A stretch of 64,000 nt of DNA, from NCBI GenBank assembly GCA_964019165.1, contig OZ025269.1, positions 14,967,422-15,031,421 of the forward strand, written 5' to 3'. Both the position numbers and the translations under genes were made by a program. The stretch is from Mastigias papua (lineage: Eukaryota; Cnidaria; Scyphozoa; Rhizostomeae; Mastigiidae). The notes below the pieces were generated by a model that saw nothing but the letters and a program-made list of their open reading frames with translations, was not told the origin of the DNA and did not search any database. Shown piece by piece: positions 25,401-55,152 of the stretch; within the stretch, counting starts at the first letter, position 1, and every line of letters begins with the position of its first letter.

Positions 25401-26006
25401 GGATCAGGATCTGGTTATTATGGTTCTGGATCTGGTGGATATGGAAAGCATGGTTCTGGATCTGGTTATTACAGCTCTGGATCAGGCTCTGGTTATTATG
25501 GTTCTGGGTCTGGTAGATATCGAAGGTATGGTTCTGGATCTGGTTATTATGGTTCTGGATCAGGATCTGGTTATTATGGTTCTGGATCAGGCTCTGGTTA
25601 TTATGGCTCTGGATCTGGTGGATATGGAAAGCATGGCTCTGGATCTGGTTATTATAGTTCTGGATCAGGCTCTGGTTATTATGGCTCAGGATCTGGTGGA
25701 TATGGAAAGCATGGTTCTGGATCTGGTTATTATGGATCTGGTTCAGGATCTGGTTATTATGGCTCAGGATCTGGTGGATATGGAAAGCATGGTTCTGGAT
25801 CTGGTTATTATGGTTCTGGATCAGGCTCTGGCTATTATGGCTCAGGATCTGGTGGATATGGAAAGCATGGTTCTGGATCTGGCTATTACGGGTCTGGATC
25901 AGGATCAGGATCAGGATCTGGTTATTATGGGTCTGGATCAGGATCTGGGTATTATAGCTCTGGATCTGGTGGATATGGATATGGTTCAGGTTATGGATCT
26001 GGTTAA
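22476..26006 (+). CDS. Secreted Gly-Ser-Tyr repeat protein with Lys-His modules (two exons)
   Basis: Exons are 22476-22539 and 23662-26006 (phase 1), giving 802 residues. Exon 1 encodes a signal peptide with core TIVLLGLLAVVLY; the donor is GATG/GTAGGT and the acceptor ttatag. Residues 23-88 form a very basic linker (KK, IRKRK, VNGKKAPFNGRGN) that ends in RNKR, an R-x-K-R furin-type site. The rest is GSGSGYYGSG repeats broken by 18 spacers, mostly GYGKH (two GYGRH, one RYRRY). Tyr pairs are regular, and Asp, Glu and Cys are absent from the repeats, so the mature chain is cationic and Tyr-rich. No named family is recognised; eggshell, byssal, silk and shell-matrix proteins share this style by convergence. 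Exon 1 has the same length and phase as the gene at 9451, pointing to a common origin. A cttcattttcag just before 22454 could be a 5' UTR acceptor. No AATAAA is obvious near the stop. Confidence 0.85.
23379..23555. mobile_element. pogo/Tigger-like MITE in intron 1
   Basis: The element begins CAGTAGAATCCCGTTATGTC, and the inverse of its end reads CAGTTAAATCCCATTAAGTC. TA lies on both sides (23377-23378 and 23556-23557), the target duplication of Tc1/mariner/pogo elements. It is 177 bp, non-coding, and ends 106 bases before exon 2 of the secreted Tyr-rich gene. Confidence 0.8.
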
Positions 26007-27149
26007 GACTACAACTCGGGATAGCACAGTTAATTGGAGTCAAGAGACGAGCTTTGGGGCTAAGTGCCTTATCCTAACGATGGGATATTCAAAATTACAT
26101 TACAAACACATAGTACATAATGCTTTTAGAATTTCACCCCCATTATCATGTAGTAATAACTTTGAATCTTATCAGTTGCTGATTTATCACCGTTTATTTA
26201 TGTATTTTCTGTCAATATATTCAAAATGCTTTCATTTATTTATTCAGCGCAAAAATGAAAAACTCGATGAAAGAAATTACAAAAGTCTATTGTATTATCT
26301 TCTTCTTTGCATTTTTCTATTCACAAAGTCTTGTTAACCACCGCAGCCTATAATAATGTGTCCCTAATATTCGCATTTTCTTTCGAACAATGCGTTTCAT
26401 AACTGCTTCATGTACATTTCTAATGTACAGTAAATCTTTGTGCCTTCGTATCGTTTATCAAAAAAAAAAAGATTCCATCAGAAATTCGGACATGACTAAC
26501 ACAAAAAACCAGTATAAATCGCCTCTTGCATCATGGCTCTATCCATAACTATTGGCGCTAAATCTAAATCTGTACTTTGAATAGTTTTCGCTAATCTGAG
26601 TGTTATTTTCGTTCAGTTAATTGTTCTTGTTAAATTGCTTGACATATCTAAACACAGGAAACTAAAAGCTATATCCAGGTTGTGAAAAAAGAAGCAGTAA
26701 AACTTTTCACTGAAAGGGACTTTCAACTACGGCTCACTAATTTGGGCGACCTTGTGAGCGTACTCGCAGGCACAAAATGATACACGCTGACTTTTACCGG
26801 CACAGTTGATCCACGTCTACTTATTGACTGTTGCTATTAACTTCTGTTAGAGTAACAGCAGTCAGCGCAGCTGAGAACCCAGTAAAAGATAGGTTTGCAA
26901 GTTGTCTACATCTACCACTACGTAACATCCTGATATGTGCTTGTAGGCACAAAATACGTTTACTGAGCCATGATTTCAAGTTGAATAGACGCTTCGAGAG
27001 TTCTGCCACTTCAGCCCACCAGCAAGCTAAGCATTTGATACACAACTTTGAGACTTTAAGATACATTAAACTTGGATCTAAGAAAGAGATAAATAGAAGG
27101 TCATTCACCATTTGCCAATGAGATTCAAACTACGAAATTTCTTCCAAAT
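26007..27149. other. Intergenic, nothing recognised
   Basis: This stretch holds the 3' flank of the Tyr-rich gene and then plain AT-rich sequence. The paired open frames at 26821-27121 on the two strands have no motif that I recognise. Confidence 0.45.
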
Positions 27150-27800
27150 TTTAGGCTGTTAATTTAAGTACGTTTTGTTCTTCTGTGAATTCGTCAATCT
27201 GGTCTAACAGCCTGAATTCTCTTTACTTGTTCATAGCTACTCCTTTTCCTTTCTAGTTCCTTCTTCGACTTCTGTCTGCTCTCCTGGTAATATTTTCCTA
27301 CCTTTGGATCGTCCACATTTGTCATCTCTTGGTAAAATACACCCTTTCCATTGATTCCCTCATTTTCTGTTAGTATATGTCCATTGCTCCTGTCCTTTAC
27401 CTGTGTATGTCAGCAGCTGTCCATTGTTCTTGTCCTTCACTAGTATTCCCCTTTGCTCTGATTCCTCATCTTCTGTTAGTATCTTTCCATTATTGCTGTC
27501 CTTTACCAGTATTCTTTATCAACTACCCAGTGTTTCCTAATTTTTTGCAGCACTATTCTGATTGGAATTTTACGTTCATCTTTTCCATTTAAGCTTTTTA
27601 AAGCTAATTTATATCTGACACTCCCTGCTCTGGCTTCTACCATCCTTGCCTTTTTATTCGCCATCTTCTGAGCTTTAATAATTTCCACGCGTCCAGTAGG
27701 GTCTCTATCCTCCTCTCGTTCCTTCTTGTTCAACAACAATCTCTTCAGTTATTAGGCTGTTGATTTAAGTACTTTTTGTTCTTCTGTGAATTCATCGTCT
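27150..27800 (-). mobile_element. Probable LINE (RTE-like) fragment bounded by direct repeats
   Basis: The minus strand encodes a Lys/Arg/Glu-rich frame (27503-27739) followed downstream by LVKDSNNGKILTEDEE-like text. It appears more than once (around 27420-27510). That resembles the 'KD.dGklLTdeee..eRW' linker between endonuclease and reverse transcriptase in RTE elements. Near-identical blocks start at 27151 and 27752 (taggctgtt.atttaagtac), about 600 bases apart and in the same direction. The assignment rests on this short linker only. Confidence 0.45.
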
Positions 27801-28324
27801 GTTTGTAGCAATTCTATTTTTAGTTACTTTATCCTTCACTCCATTCATTCATTCATTGCGTGTTTCCCTACAACTCATTGCCATCACTTCCTCAATGCTA
27901 ACATTAAACTAACATCACACTAACATTCCAAGGCGTCAAAACAGCTTGCCCTTTGCATAGGCCTATTTTCATACCAGCTTTCCCTCAACACTTTGACATA
28001 GCTAACCTAGCTCATCCTTTCCAACACAGATTTTGTATATTTCATCTTTTTGCGTAATTCCGGGGAGCAAATTTATATAGCAAATCAAAATTGTAGACTA
28101 GGTTAGCTGAACTTCTATCTGGCTGAAGAACAGCAATTCACGAAATCTCATTGTCTTAAGTCTACCACGTTCAAGGAAAGAAAAGTACAGCAGTGAGAAC
28201 GTTTATTTAATATTGTGTAAAACATTGTTACTGATTCCACAAAACAAAACTAAGAGAATCGATAAAGGGTTAATATGGTGTTTTAGAGAAAGTGAGCCTA
28301 TCTTATCAAGCTACCCCTGACCCA

Positions 28325-29150
28325 ACATAGTCAGGTCAATGGACGAGGCGCCACTGTATTTTACCCTAACAGATAATATGATGGCACTCAGGTTAAAATT
28401 ACTAAGAGAATATGTATAGATCCTCTGTTTGTTTCGAGTAGCTTTGAAATGCAGATTATCAATTTCACTATAGCTCGAATAAGCGGGAACATTCTTTTAG
28501 CATTCTGGAAAGTTTTTTGTCCGACACTCGTCAGAGTATATAACGTCGAAAGGCGAACCAAAATGTATACCCAGGTATGAAAAGATTCACGTGACAATGT
28601 GACTACGTGTCCGATTGGCCTTATGGTTAGCCAACAGGCACCTATTCACTATTATTCAGTCGAAGAGTCAATTGTAATATGGAATTTGCCATGTATATGA
28701 ATTTCTCATAGAAATTCATCAATTTTTTCTCTAAAGGTGAACATTCATTGGCAATAATGCTTTCTCAGACAGGAATAATTGTATGTGGCAATTGTCTCAA
28801 ATTATGATGCTCATTACAGGCCTACTTGCCGAAAAGTTCAGAAGCAACGAGGAGCTGTAAGTCGATGAGTAACCGTCGAATAACCGATAAGCTTCTTCAC
28901 CTTTACAGGAAAAGCAGTTGTGAATGGTAAAACTGCAGCGTTCAATGAAAATGGCAATCTAAGACAGAGTAACTAGATGAAAAATATATATTTAGAATGA
29001 TTGGGTCCTCCTAGTCCCATTGGACGAAAAGTCGTTGTATTTTACCCTCTTACGGCAAACACAGTGGTACTCAGGACTACCTAATTGAATAGCTACAATT
29101 ATGTTGAGTAGTTATGAAGTGCAAAATATTAATGGGAATATAGAACTGTG
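28325..29150. repeat. Diverged tandem duplication
   Basis: A block at about 28333-28480 (tggacgaggcgccactgtat, then ctcagg, then gagtagctttgaaatgcag) recurs at about 29013-29140. The second copy reads tggacgaaaagtcgttgtat, ctcagg, gagtagttatgaagtgcaa. The offset is about 685 bases. This duplicated unit contains or abuts the remnants of the Tyr-rich gene family. Confidence 0.6.
28787..28977 (+). pseudogene. Remnant of the Tyr-rich secreted gene family, copy A
   Basis: The sequence before and across the acceptor (aattgtctcaaattatgatg, then cattacag/gcctacttgccg) matches the end of intron 1 and start of exon 2 of the intact gene at 23630-23680. Further on, 28914-28973 encodes KAVVNGKTAAFNENGNL, equal in pattern to that gene's FVNGKKAPFNGRGNF, and then stops. 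There is no Gly-Ser-Tyr array and no signal-peptide exon that I can find nearby. A donor-like CT/GTAAGT and acceptor tttacag lie between the two blocks, but the phases do not join, so I call it a pseudogene. Confidence 0.6.
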
Positions 29151-29379
29151 CCCTAAATTGATTTCTCAAATAATTACACCAATTCCACACCAAATGGTAA
29201 ACTGTCCTAATTGTGAGCAACCATTGATAATAAAACCTATTCGACAGTTCCTTTGTTAAGAAAAATTTCTGTGACCACACCACCATGCCATAAAAACTCT
29301 GGCCACACCCTGCACTACATTTTGGTGATTACGCCCTGTGACTCTCCCAAAGTGTTGGTGGTATCTTCGGTTGTTTGAT

Positions 29380-29440
29380 GCTAATTGTGAATGGGAAACC
29401 TACTATATTCAGTAAAAATGGCAATATTATATCACTTAAC
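29380..29440 (+). pseudogene. Remnant of the Tyr-rich secreted gene family, copy B
   Basis: The translation LIVNGKPTIFSKNGNII repeats the VNGK..xFNxxGN motif seen in the intact gene and in copy A. Only this short block is recognisable, with no open flanks. Confidence 0.45.
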
Positions 29441-32400
29441 TGGGACCTCTTGCATCACGGCCCCAACAGTAATAAAAGCGTTGGAATGATTGCAATGCAT
29501 CTTCGACAAAACTAATAAGTAAAAGGTACCACGTAGTACTTTTTCTCTCCACCTTTAGCCCGTGACTCAAAACTCTTGCATTAACCTACTTTCAGATGTA
29601 AACTGACGGAAACCGATTGCAAAAAGCAAGAATAATGCCTAAACACTTTGCTTAAAAGAATACCTAATTTTTGCCGAGCCTCAATATCCTTAAAGGTTTT
29701 TGATTTTGAGCCTAAAAATACTCTTAAGTCATTCTTACTTTTTAGTGATTTTGAGCACTAATTCTCCTAAAACTTTATTCCATATGATAAAAAGTCCGTA
29801 ACTGACACTCCCTGAAGAGTTTCTGAATCGTATCATAGTGCAACAAGTTCCAGACAGGATAAGTGAAGCTCACTTTGTGTTTATTTTCTACAAAAGACGT
29901 AAACCAGTAATCTAAACTTTGATGAAACTTGAGAATTGCATTATTCTTAGATTATTCTAAAATTTCAGAGAATTTGAGCCTTGATATTATTATAGGCTAT
30001 ATTCTTATAAAAAAAGTGTGCCCCGCCACCAAGAAATTGACTTATAAGAAACTGCAGCCTGCCATATGGCACCACATGTACCCTGATATAAGAAATCAAC
30101 CAGCCTGAAATTTTAAATCAGGTTTTTATTTTTGCATAGGAGAGCACTATCAAATTTAAGGTTACAGAAACTGAAATTTAATAGTCATTATCCAGCATAT
30201 GATTTAATTAATGTAGCCCACATAAAAGCAAATTTCATGTTTTCTTTTGAAACATACTCTAGCGTATCGAATAATCGGGGGGATGGTAATAATTGGGGGA
30301 TGGAAAAGCCTAGGAAAATTAATAACAGGAGGTTGGAATAAAACGGGGGGTAGAAATATGGATGGGATTGAAAATCGAAAACACAGATTGCAGAAGGCAA
30401 TATTGAAAATATCTATTCATGTGCAATTCGTTTTTCATAAGCCTGAGTCGTCTGGGAAATCTAAAGTTCAGTTCTTAAAATATTGTATTTTTTCATTTTC
30501 AGGTTCTCTAAATTTAATAATAGGGGGATTGGAATAACAACGGGGGGTTGGAAAAAATTCAAAAAATTAATGATTGGGAGGGGATGACTATTCAGTACTC
30601 TAGAGTACATACACATCTGGTGAGTTTCTTGCTGTACTTATAAGAAGCTATTCAGCCTGCAATAGTTTTTTGTCCATTTATAAGAAACCAGGCTGTCTGG
30701 TTTTATAACATGAGTTTTTATTGGCGGGGTAATACTGTATCAGTGGTGTAACGCAAAGTCTTCAAGTGTGCAATCAAGCATGGCCTTGGTTAAATGAAGT
30801 TGGATAACCTGGATAGGGCAACGCATTGTAATAAAAGCTAAGCTTTGTGTTAACATGCCAAAATAAACTATAATAGAATTGGAAGAATGATTATAGAACG
30901 ATAGAAAAGTGTTTGTGAAAGTATTCTAGATGCTATAAAGTAATGCATGAGAAAACTTCATGCACGTGCAAGATCTCGTAAGGTGCTTAGTCTATCGGCA
31001 TTTCTATCACAAACAGTGAACGACTCCGAATAAATAAACAGATAATATAGGTTAATAATCTTAATCTGGGCCTAAAGTAACGTGCGAAGGCAAAACCAGA
31101 CAGCCATACCTTTCAATTGGTTTGGTTACTTGCAGCAGAATAACCAGAATTCCAGTCTGAGACATTAAATTGAACTGGTGCGCAAACTTGCATTTCTACT
31201 TTTAATAAATCCACAACATCGAGTAGCATCACTAATCATCACTGATCAATCAGTAGGATGCACTCTGTTTTCGAATAACATTCTTTCCCGCTCCAATAAC
31301 TCACATAAGCCTCGTATTCATCATCGACGTCAAAGTGAGACTCTTTGGGACTAGGTGTGAGGAAGAGTGTGGAGCGACTACTGGGCTGGACGTAGACCAT
31401 TTATCGGCTTATTTGAGCTTGCACATCCACCCTAGAGTTCACAATCACATTGATTTGCTCCGCTCCTGGTCCTAACTTATACAAATCAGGAAAAACAAAA
31501 TTAGTTTAGAAATCAGTTATTTTTTCACTGCTTAGTACGAGGAAGTGGTCATAAGTTGGGAAAGTATCAACAGTCTTATTTGAAAATCAAACAATATACT
31601 TCAAATTATAATGATCACGGCATAACGTGCATCAGCTCACACTCGGCAGTGCAATGCTATTCTAGCTCGATCAATAGACCTAAGCCAAGCAAACAGGATT
31701 GAAAGCAGAAAGAAGGAAACACAGCGCAAAGAGGTGGTGAGATTCCCAACTAATACACTGAAATCTGGTAAAATATATCAAATTGAAAGCAATAAGATGT
31801 CACCTAAAATTGAACATAGGGAGTTGGCAACCTGACATAAGCAAAGATTAATGGATAGAGCTCGACATTAAAAGTTATCGGTAAAAAAGAATAATCTGAG
31901 GGAGTGAGAGACAGATCTTCAAATCAAAAATGAAAGACAAGAATAGTGAAAAGGCATGGAATATGTGCTCTGGTGAAGAATTACTCTTGTCACTACGCTA
32001 ACAGGAACTTTATCTCATGCCTTTTATAGGTATTTATTTGATTTCATAATATTCCTCTTCCATTTGGTTAATGCACTGTACTTTATAAAAAGTTCTTTAC
32101 AAGAATCATGAGGCCGAAAATTGCCAAGAAATAGGAACTACGTAAGAATTAAACCAAGCTCAAGATCACCAGTTATATAAACACATGAGATGATACATGC
32201 GATAAGTTATATAAACATCTTTCAGGGACCCGAGCGGAGCGGATCTGTGATTGATGCGACTAATGATACTTGCGAGGCTCAAGCCAACGAGCGCCAGGGT
32301 CGTGACTATTTCTAATGGGGTCATTGGGGGCATGCTCCCCAAAAAATTTTAAATTTAGATCTTCTGAAATCACAAGAAGCGCTTGTAATTCTACTTATTC

Positions 32401-33382
32401 TCGGAAAAGCTTGTTAAACTTTTTAAGCTCAATCTTGGCATATTTTGCATAGAAACAACCTTCAAAACATAAGCGAGGATATGACGTTCTGTTATGGAGA
32501 ACGAATGTCTAATATCAACTAAGTCGCAAAATTTCTATTTCCACAATTCAAAAATACGCTTTTAGAACTTTATTTCATTGTCAGTCTTCAAGCGCTACCT
32601 GGACTTATTTCAGTACATCGTTTGCCAGTTCGATGGCAGATCTGTTCGATGGCAGATCTGTTCGATGGTTGGTTCAATGGTTAAATGGCTAAGTGGTACA
32701 GATAAGCCAAAGTTGCACTGACGGTTGCCATTTCTACTGACGAATGTATTTGGCAAAATCAGCAAGTCGTAGAGCATTTATTCTTGTTTTCTGCGACTTG
32801 TGCGTATTTAAGATTGCAACATGGGTTAATAGTTATTGAGTCATCTTTGTTCGTAACCAGGTTTGATTCTCCATGCAACTGGAAATGATTTTTAACTTAT
32901 AGCTGCAGTAGCTGAAATTACGTGGAGTGGTTTGCAGAGCAACAAAATATCATTTTTCATTGATATCTGATTCGACAGAAGGCCCTTCACATCATTTAGA
33001 ATGTCAGAAAAACTTTCGATCTCCTTTTCTCCTTAAGATTCTCCAGCTGAGGGAGAAGACACTCATGAGAAACATCATCTCTTTTAACAAAGTTCATGAG
33101 AAGACTTTTCAAGGTCTTATAAGCTATAAAACGTAAGTGATTAAGTACACAGCTTCGAAATATATCTGTCGATCAGGCCTGTTGAGAACCAGGTCGAGCC
33201 GCGGTAACCGCCAGCATTATCAACAATCTCACAAGGCCCTCGTGGGAGCCAGGCCCTGGTAATTTACCCGGCTACCCTCCCCTCTCAACGGTACTGCTGT
33301 CGATAGTGGTCCTTTGCAGCCTGGAGGTAACAGTGTGCTCCTGTTCCAGCCTCAAACATGGAGCCTTTCTCTTACGTGAAAA
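29441..33382. other. Gene-poor, repeat-rich stretch
   Basis: No supported gene. A G-rich repeat block lies at about 30275-30590 (gggggatggaa, ggggggttggaa phrases) and has relatives near 40.9 and 56.0 kb. A piece at 32226-32345 with gagcggagcgg and gggggcatgctccccaaaa looks like a degraded interspersed repeat. A GC-richer block at 33175-33360 is unassigned. Confidence 0.45.
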
Positions 33383-33570
33383 CAGGCCCGTAGCCAAGGG
33401 GGGCCTGGGGGGGCAAGGCCCCCCTGGACTTGAGAAATTTACCTCTGTACCCCCCTACAGAAATGAATTTTGTATATACATATACATATGTATATATGTG
33501 TGTGTATATATATATGTACTATATATATTGGCTGTGCCCCCCTTGCGAATTCAAGCTGGCTACGGGCCTG
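33383..33570. mobile_element. hAT-type MITE with perfect 8-bp target duplication
   Basis: The ends CAGGCCCGTAGCCA and TGGCTACGGGCCTG are perfect inverted copies. The flanking octamer CGTGAAAA is identical on both sides (33375-33382 and 33571-33578). The interior is 188 bp with G/C runs and a TATG-rich tract (33475-33530), and no coding capacity. An 8-bp duplication with CAG-type ends is characteristic of hAT elements. Confidence 0.9.
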
Positions 33571-33578
33571 CGTGAAAA

Positions 33579-37162
<3,584 letters not shown>

Positions 37163-37456
37163 CCGTAAATCCTCGAATAAGCCCCCCCTCGAATAAGCCC
37201 CCTTCGAATAAGCCCCATGCTAGAACTTCAAATTCTTAATAAGCCCCCACCCCTGATGATGATGAAGACTTTCATAAAGACCAATGCTCAAATTTATACT
37301 GTTCTTGTAATAGTATAGAGAAAAGGAGCTTTGACAATCAGCTTTTTATACGGCATTTGTCAAGTGAATTGTATAAGCCTCTCCCTCGAATAAGCCCCCA
37401 CCCAAAAAGCATCAAAAATAAATAAGCCCCCAAGGGGCTAATTCGAGGATTTACGG
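37163..37456. mobile_element. MITE with CCGTAAATCCTCG termini and TA duplication
   Basis: The left end CCGTAAATCCTCGAATAAGC is matched by the inverse of the right end, which reads CCGTAAATCCTCGAATTAGC. TA stands at both borders (37161-37162 and 37457-37458). The interior repeats aataagcccc several times. A TA duplication suggests Tc1/mariner mobilisation. Confidence 0.8.
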
Positions 37457-37502
37457 TATTCACAGGTCAATCTAGCCAGGAAGTTTCACTTATCATTGTA
37501 AA

Positions 37503-37667
37503 GAGGGGACGAGCGCGAACGCAGGTCCCCACTACCAGAAATTATACAGTCGAGTTACCCGCGTTTGGGGTAATCGCAGGGGTCAGCCAAACCGAACTGC
37601 AATGGAAAGGCCTCGCCCTGGGAGAAACGCCTTATTGATCACGTTGTCTCCCCTGTCAGGTAAGTAT
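37503..37667 (-). ncRNA. U1 spliceosomal snRNA
   Basis: On the minus strand the RNA starts ATACTTACCTG, the conserved 5' end that pairs with 5' splice sites. All U1 landmarks follow in order. Stem-loop I includes the U1-70K loop region with gatca; then come the cccagggcgaggc segment and the ccattgca loop of stem-loop II. After gctgacccctgcga come the Sm site ATAATTTCTGG and a final stem (gtgggga/gcgttcgcgc/tcccct). The length is about 165 nt, as in other animals. The 5' end is intact, so the gene could be active. A flanking promoter element cannot be judged without a species reference. It shares its strand with the ZnT6-like gene but lies beyond that gene's last recognised exon. Confidence 0.95.
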
Positions 37668-37669
37668 GA

Positions 37670-40443
37670 CCACATAAGCAGCGGTAGTTGATCACTTCTT
37701 TAAGTACCATACTTGCACTTGTGGGACAGCATCACTACAATTTTGCGCATGCGCATAAAGATATTCGAGTTGCCGCGAGAGCCTTCGCTTTCCACTGAAA
37801 GAATCTCGCTGTCGTTGACTCGGGCCATCTGCCTGTTCTGGAAAGGTTAATTGGACATTCCAAAACAAGTATATTGTTTTGACCTATTCTCATACATGAA
37901 ATAAAGCTGCATTACTGCTATTTCAAAGTTGCTTCAGATTCACACACTGCATTTTCTCCAATTTACTTTCATCTCTTTCAAACACCCATCTCTAATAGAC
38001 GCTGTGTAAATTTAAAAGGTTTTCATAAACGCCCGTCTCTTTTAAACACCCCTGTTCCGATAAACGCCCCCTCCAAAATCCAAAGTCCAGGGTGACGCAT
38101 TAAAATCTCGCTCAAGTCGGTAATTTTCTCCCAATTTCACTATAATCTGTCCTAGATCCTGCTGTCTATACATACAGGCTGTCTACAAATTGGCAAATAT
38201 AATGTGAAATAGTGACAACTGCATAAACTACTTAATTGATTTTCGAAATAAGTGATGATATGAGATGAGTCCTCTACTCCTCTGGTTTGTTGTTTTCTGC
38301 CTTAACTAAGCAGGGCATTAAGAATTCTAATGAAGAAGGTGTAGAGAACAGCTAACAACATAGCAAAGTTCTCCCCATTTGTTCTACTCGTCTTATGCAA
38401 AAACAAGAATCTTACAGCTATACTTGATAGAAATCGACCTACATAACCTGTTCTTGCATTGCTCTGTACCATATATTTGAGCAGATTCTAATCTAACTCT
38501 ACATGATCAACAACAATACAATAACAAGGGGCGCTTGTACCAAAGTAGAGAAATAAGTTTGAAAGATCATGACTTCTACCAGTCTAGGTCCATATTACTG
38601 CATCAAATACCCCTAAACTGGCAATTGCTCTAACGTTTAACTTTGCGATATAAGCATTTTGTACGTCCCTAGGTTCTCAAGTTAGAGATTATACATCTGC
38701 AACCCCAAGAACTTAATATAAGAATAAGATTTCCTAAGGGTTTCAAATATTGTATAGGTTACAAAAAAGAACAGTTAATATCTATCCATGGGCAAGTCAA
38801 GTTTGGCATTATTGCTCTATGGACTAATAATGAACAGCAAGAGCCTAATAATGCTATGTTGTATTGATGGCTGTGCAGAAAAATCTCACAAGAAACCTTG
38901 ATGAGACATCCAGGAATGCAGCTAGTAGGTTTAACATTTCAAAGTGTCTATGACAGTTGGAAGAAAAAAAACAATTTGTATACGTTTCCTAGCATGTGTC
39001 TATGACGTCCTACAGCTAGAATGGGGAAGGTTAGGCCTAGTTTATACCGCGCGTTACTGCGGCAGCGAACTAAATTTGGGGGAAACCAGGGGGATGCATG
39101 GACTGTCTCCTAAATGGCAACACAACACGCGGTTAGAAAATGTTGAAGAGCATGAAAACAATAGAAATACTAGGATAACTACACTGGGAGCCCAGTATTT
39201 CTATTTTAAGAATGAAAAAATGGAATTTTGTTGGCTGCCAATTATTCAAAACAATGATCAATGCGCATGCTTCTAATGAGAACTATTTCGCATGATTCGA
39301 ACTATTCCATTAGTATTCAATTCGATGCGCCACAAATTCGCTGGATAAAACCAACCCACATTATCGCTGCAACAATATAAATATAAATATACAATATAAA
39401 CTAGGCCTTGGAAGTTTTGCTCTTCGTTCTCTATGAAAACCAATTGAAAAGATTGCCTACCTGCTTTCCGATAAATTTAGCATATACAACTTCGCTAAAT
39501 CTTCGATTTACTCGGTAATTTATTGGAACTATCAAAATCAAAATTAAACATATTTGTTTTATCAGTTAGCTCAACAACTTGCTGTCCAGAAAAAGCCGAT
39601 CCATAAGATATAGATGGAATGCTTCGATCGTCCTTAAATATCTGTATGGTTAAATGGTGGAGGAACGGTGATAAGCGATGAGTGATTTCGGCAAGAATAA
39701 GCTGGAATAAACAAAGAAATCAGGACATAACTTTCCACATCAACATTTGTGCTGAGTCTATCTTTGATGCCACGATGTGCAACGGAATAGATGCACGAAT
39801 ATGGCAAGAACAGGCGTACATGCGAAAATTCACAGGAGAGGCAAGAAATGCAGAATTCCGACAAAAATGCAACAAGATTCTTTGGTCTTTTCATTATTCA
39901 ATTGTAAAAATGCCTTTCCTTTCTAAGTTGAGAATCTAGATAGAAAAGCAAAATGACTGCTCCATTTTCTGACAAGATAAGTAATTTTCTGACAAAGTAG
40001 TAATCTAGCTGCCCTACAAGTAGATTTTTTATCCCCCCTTGATTCCCCTCTATCTACGCCACTGAAGGGTAAAAACTGCAATTCCAGCTGAACATTCTAC
40101 TTTACATGGTTCTAGCTGAACGACAGGGAAACTAAATGAAAAAATGCAAGCAAAATGACAACAGATACTTTATCAGAGCAGTTGCCAAAAGAAACGTATT
40201 GGACTAAGTTGATTCCATAACAAGCTCCGTAGATATGAAGAAATCTCTCATTTGCAAAAGAAGATGCCGGAGAAAGTCTGTGCAAAATATGGACAATATA
40301 AATTTCATCTTCTGCACGCCTGCTAATTTGGTGGCCTTGTTGTAATCCTAATACAATTAAGGTGGGGAATGCTAGCTAATACCGTCTCAAACTGTTTTCC
40401 AGACTCATGAAATAAATCTACGTAGTCTAGGGGGGTGTACTAC
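37670..40443. other. Intergenic or unplaced 3' end of the ZnT6-like gene
   Basis: A degraded repeat with 'aaacgccc'/'aaacacccc' phrases lies at 37930-38100. No exon encoding the end of the ZnT6 C-terminal domain could be found, although it might lie here. The opposed open frames at 39634-39939 look protein-like but do not join by phase. Confidence 0.4.
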
Positions 40444-55038
<14,595 letters not shown>

Positions 55039-55152
55039 TGCATTTCACTAAGAATAATAAGAAAATAATAAACCATACTTTCTACGTGGCTTCTGAAACC
55101 ACGTAAAGTCTGCCATTTCCAAAGCATCTGTATGTTGTTGCTGCACAGTTTG

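Noticed and set aside
25168..26043. Antisense Asn/His/Gln/Ile repeat frame
   Set aside because: Shadow of the Tyr-rich repeat exon on the opposite strand.
39634..39939. Possible ZnT6 exon with EFSHVRL and VAHRG on the minus strand
   Set aside because: The spacing resembles the HVR..AH part of ZnT6, but there is no good acceptor. The true HVRIRRDA block lies at 40649-40693 and joins in phase on both sides.
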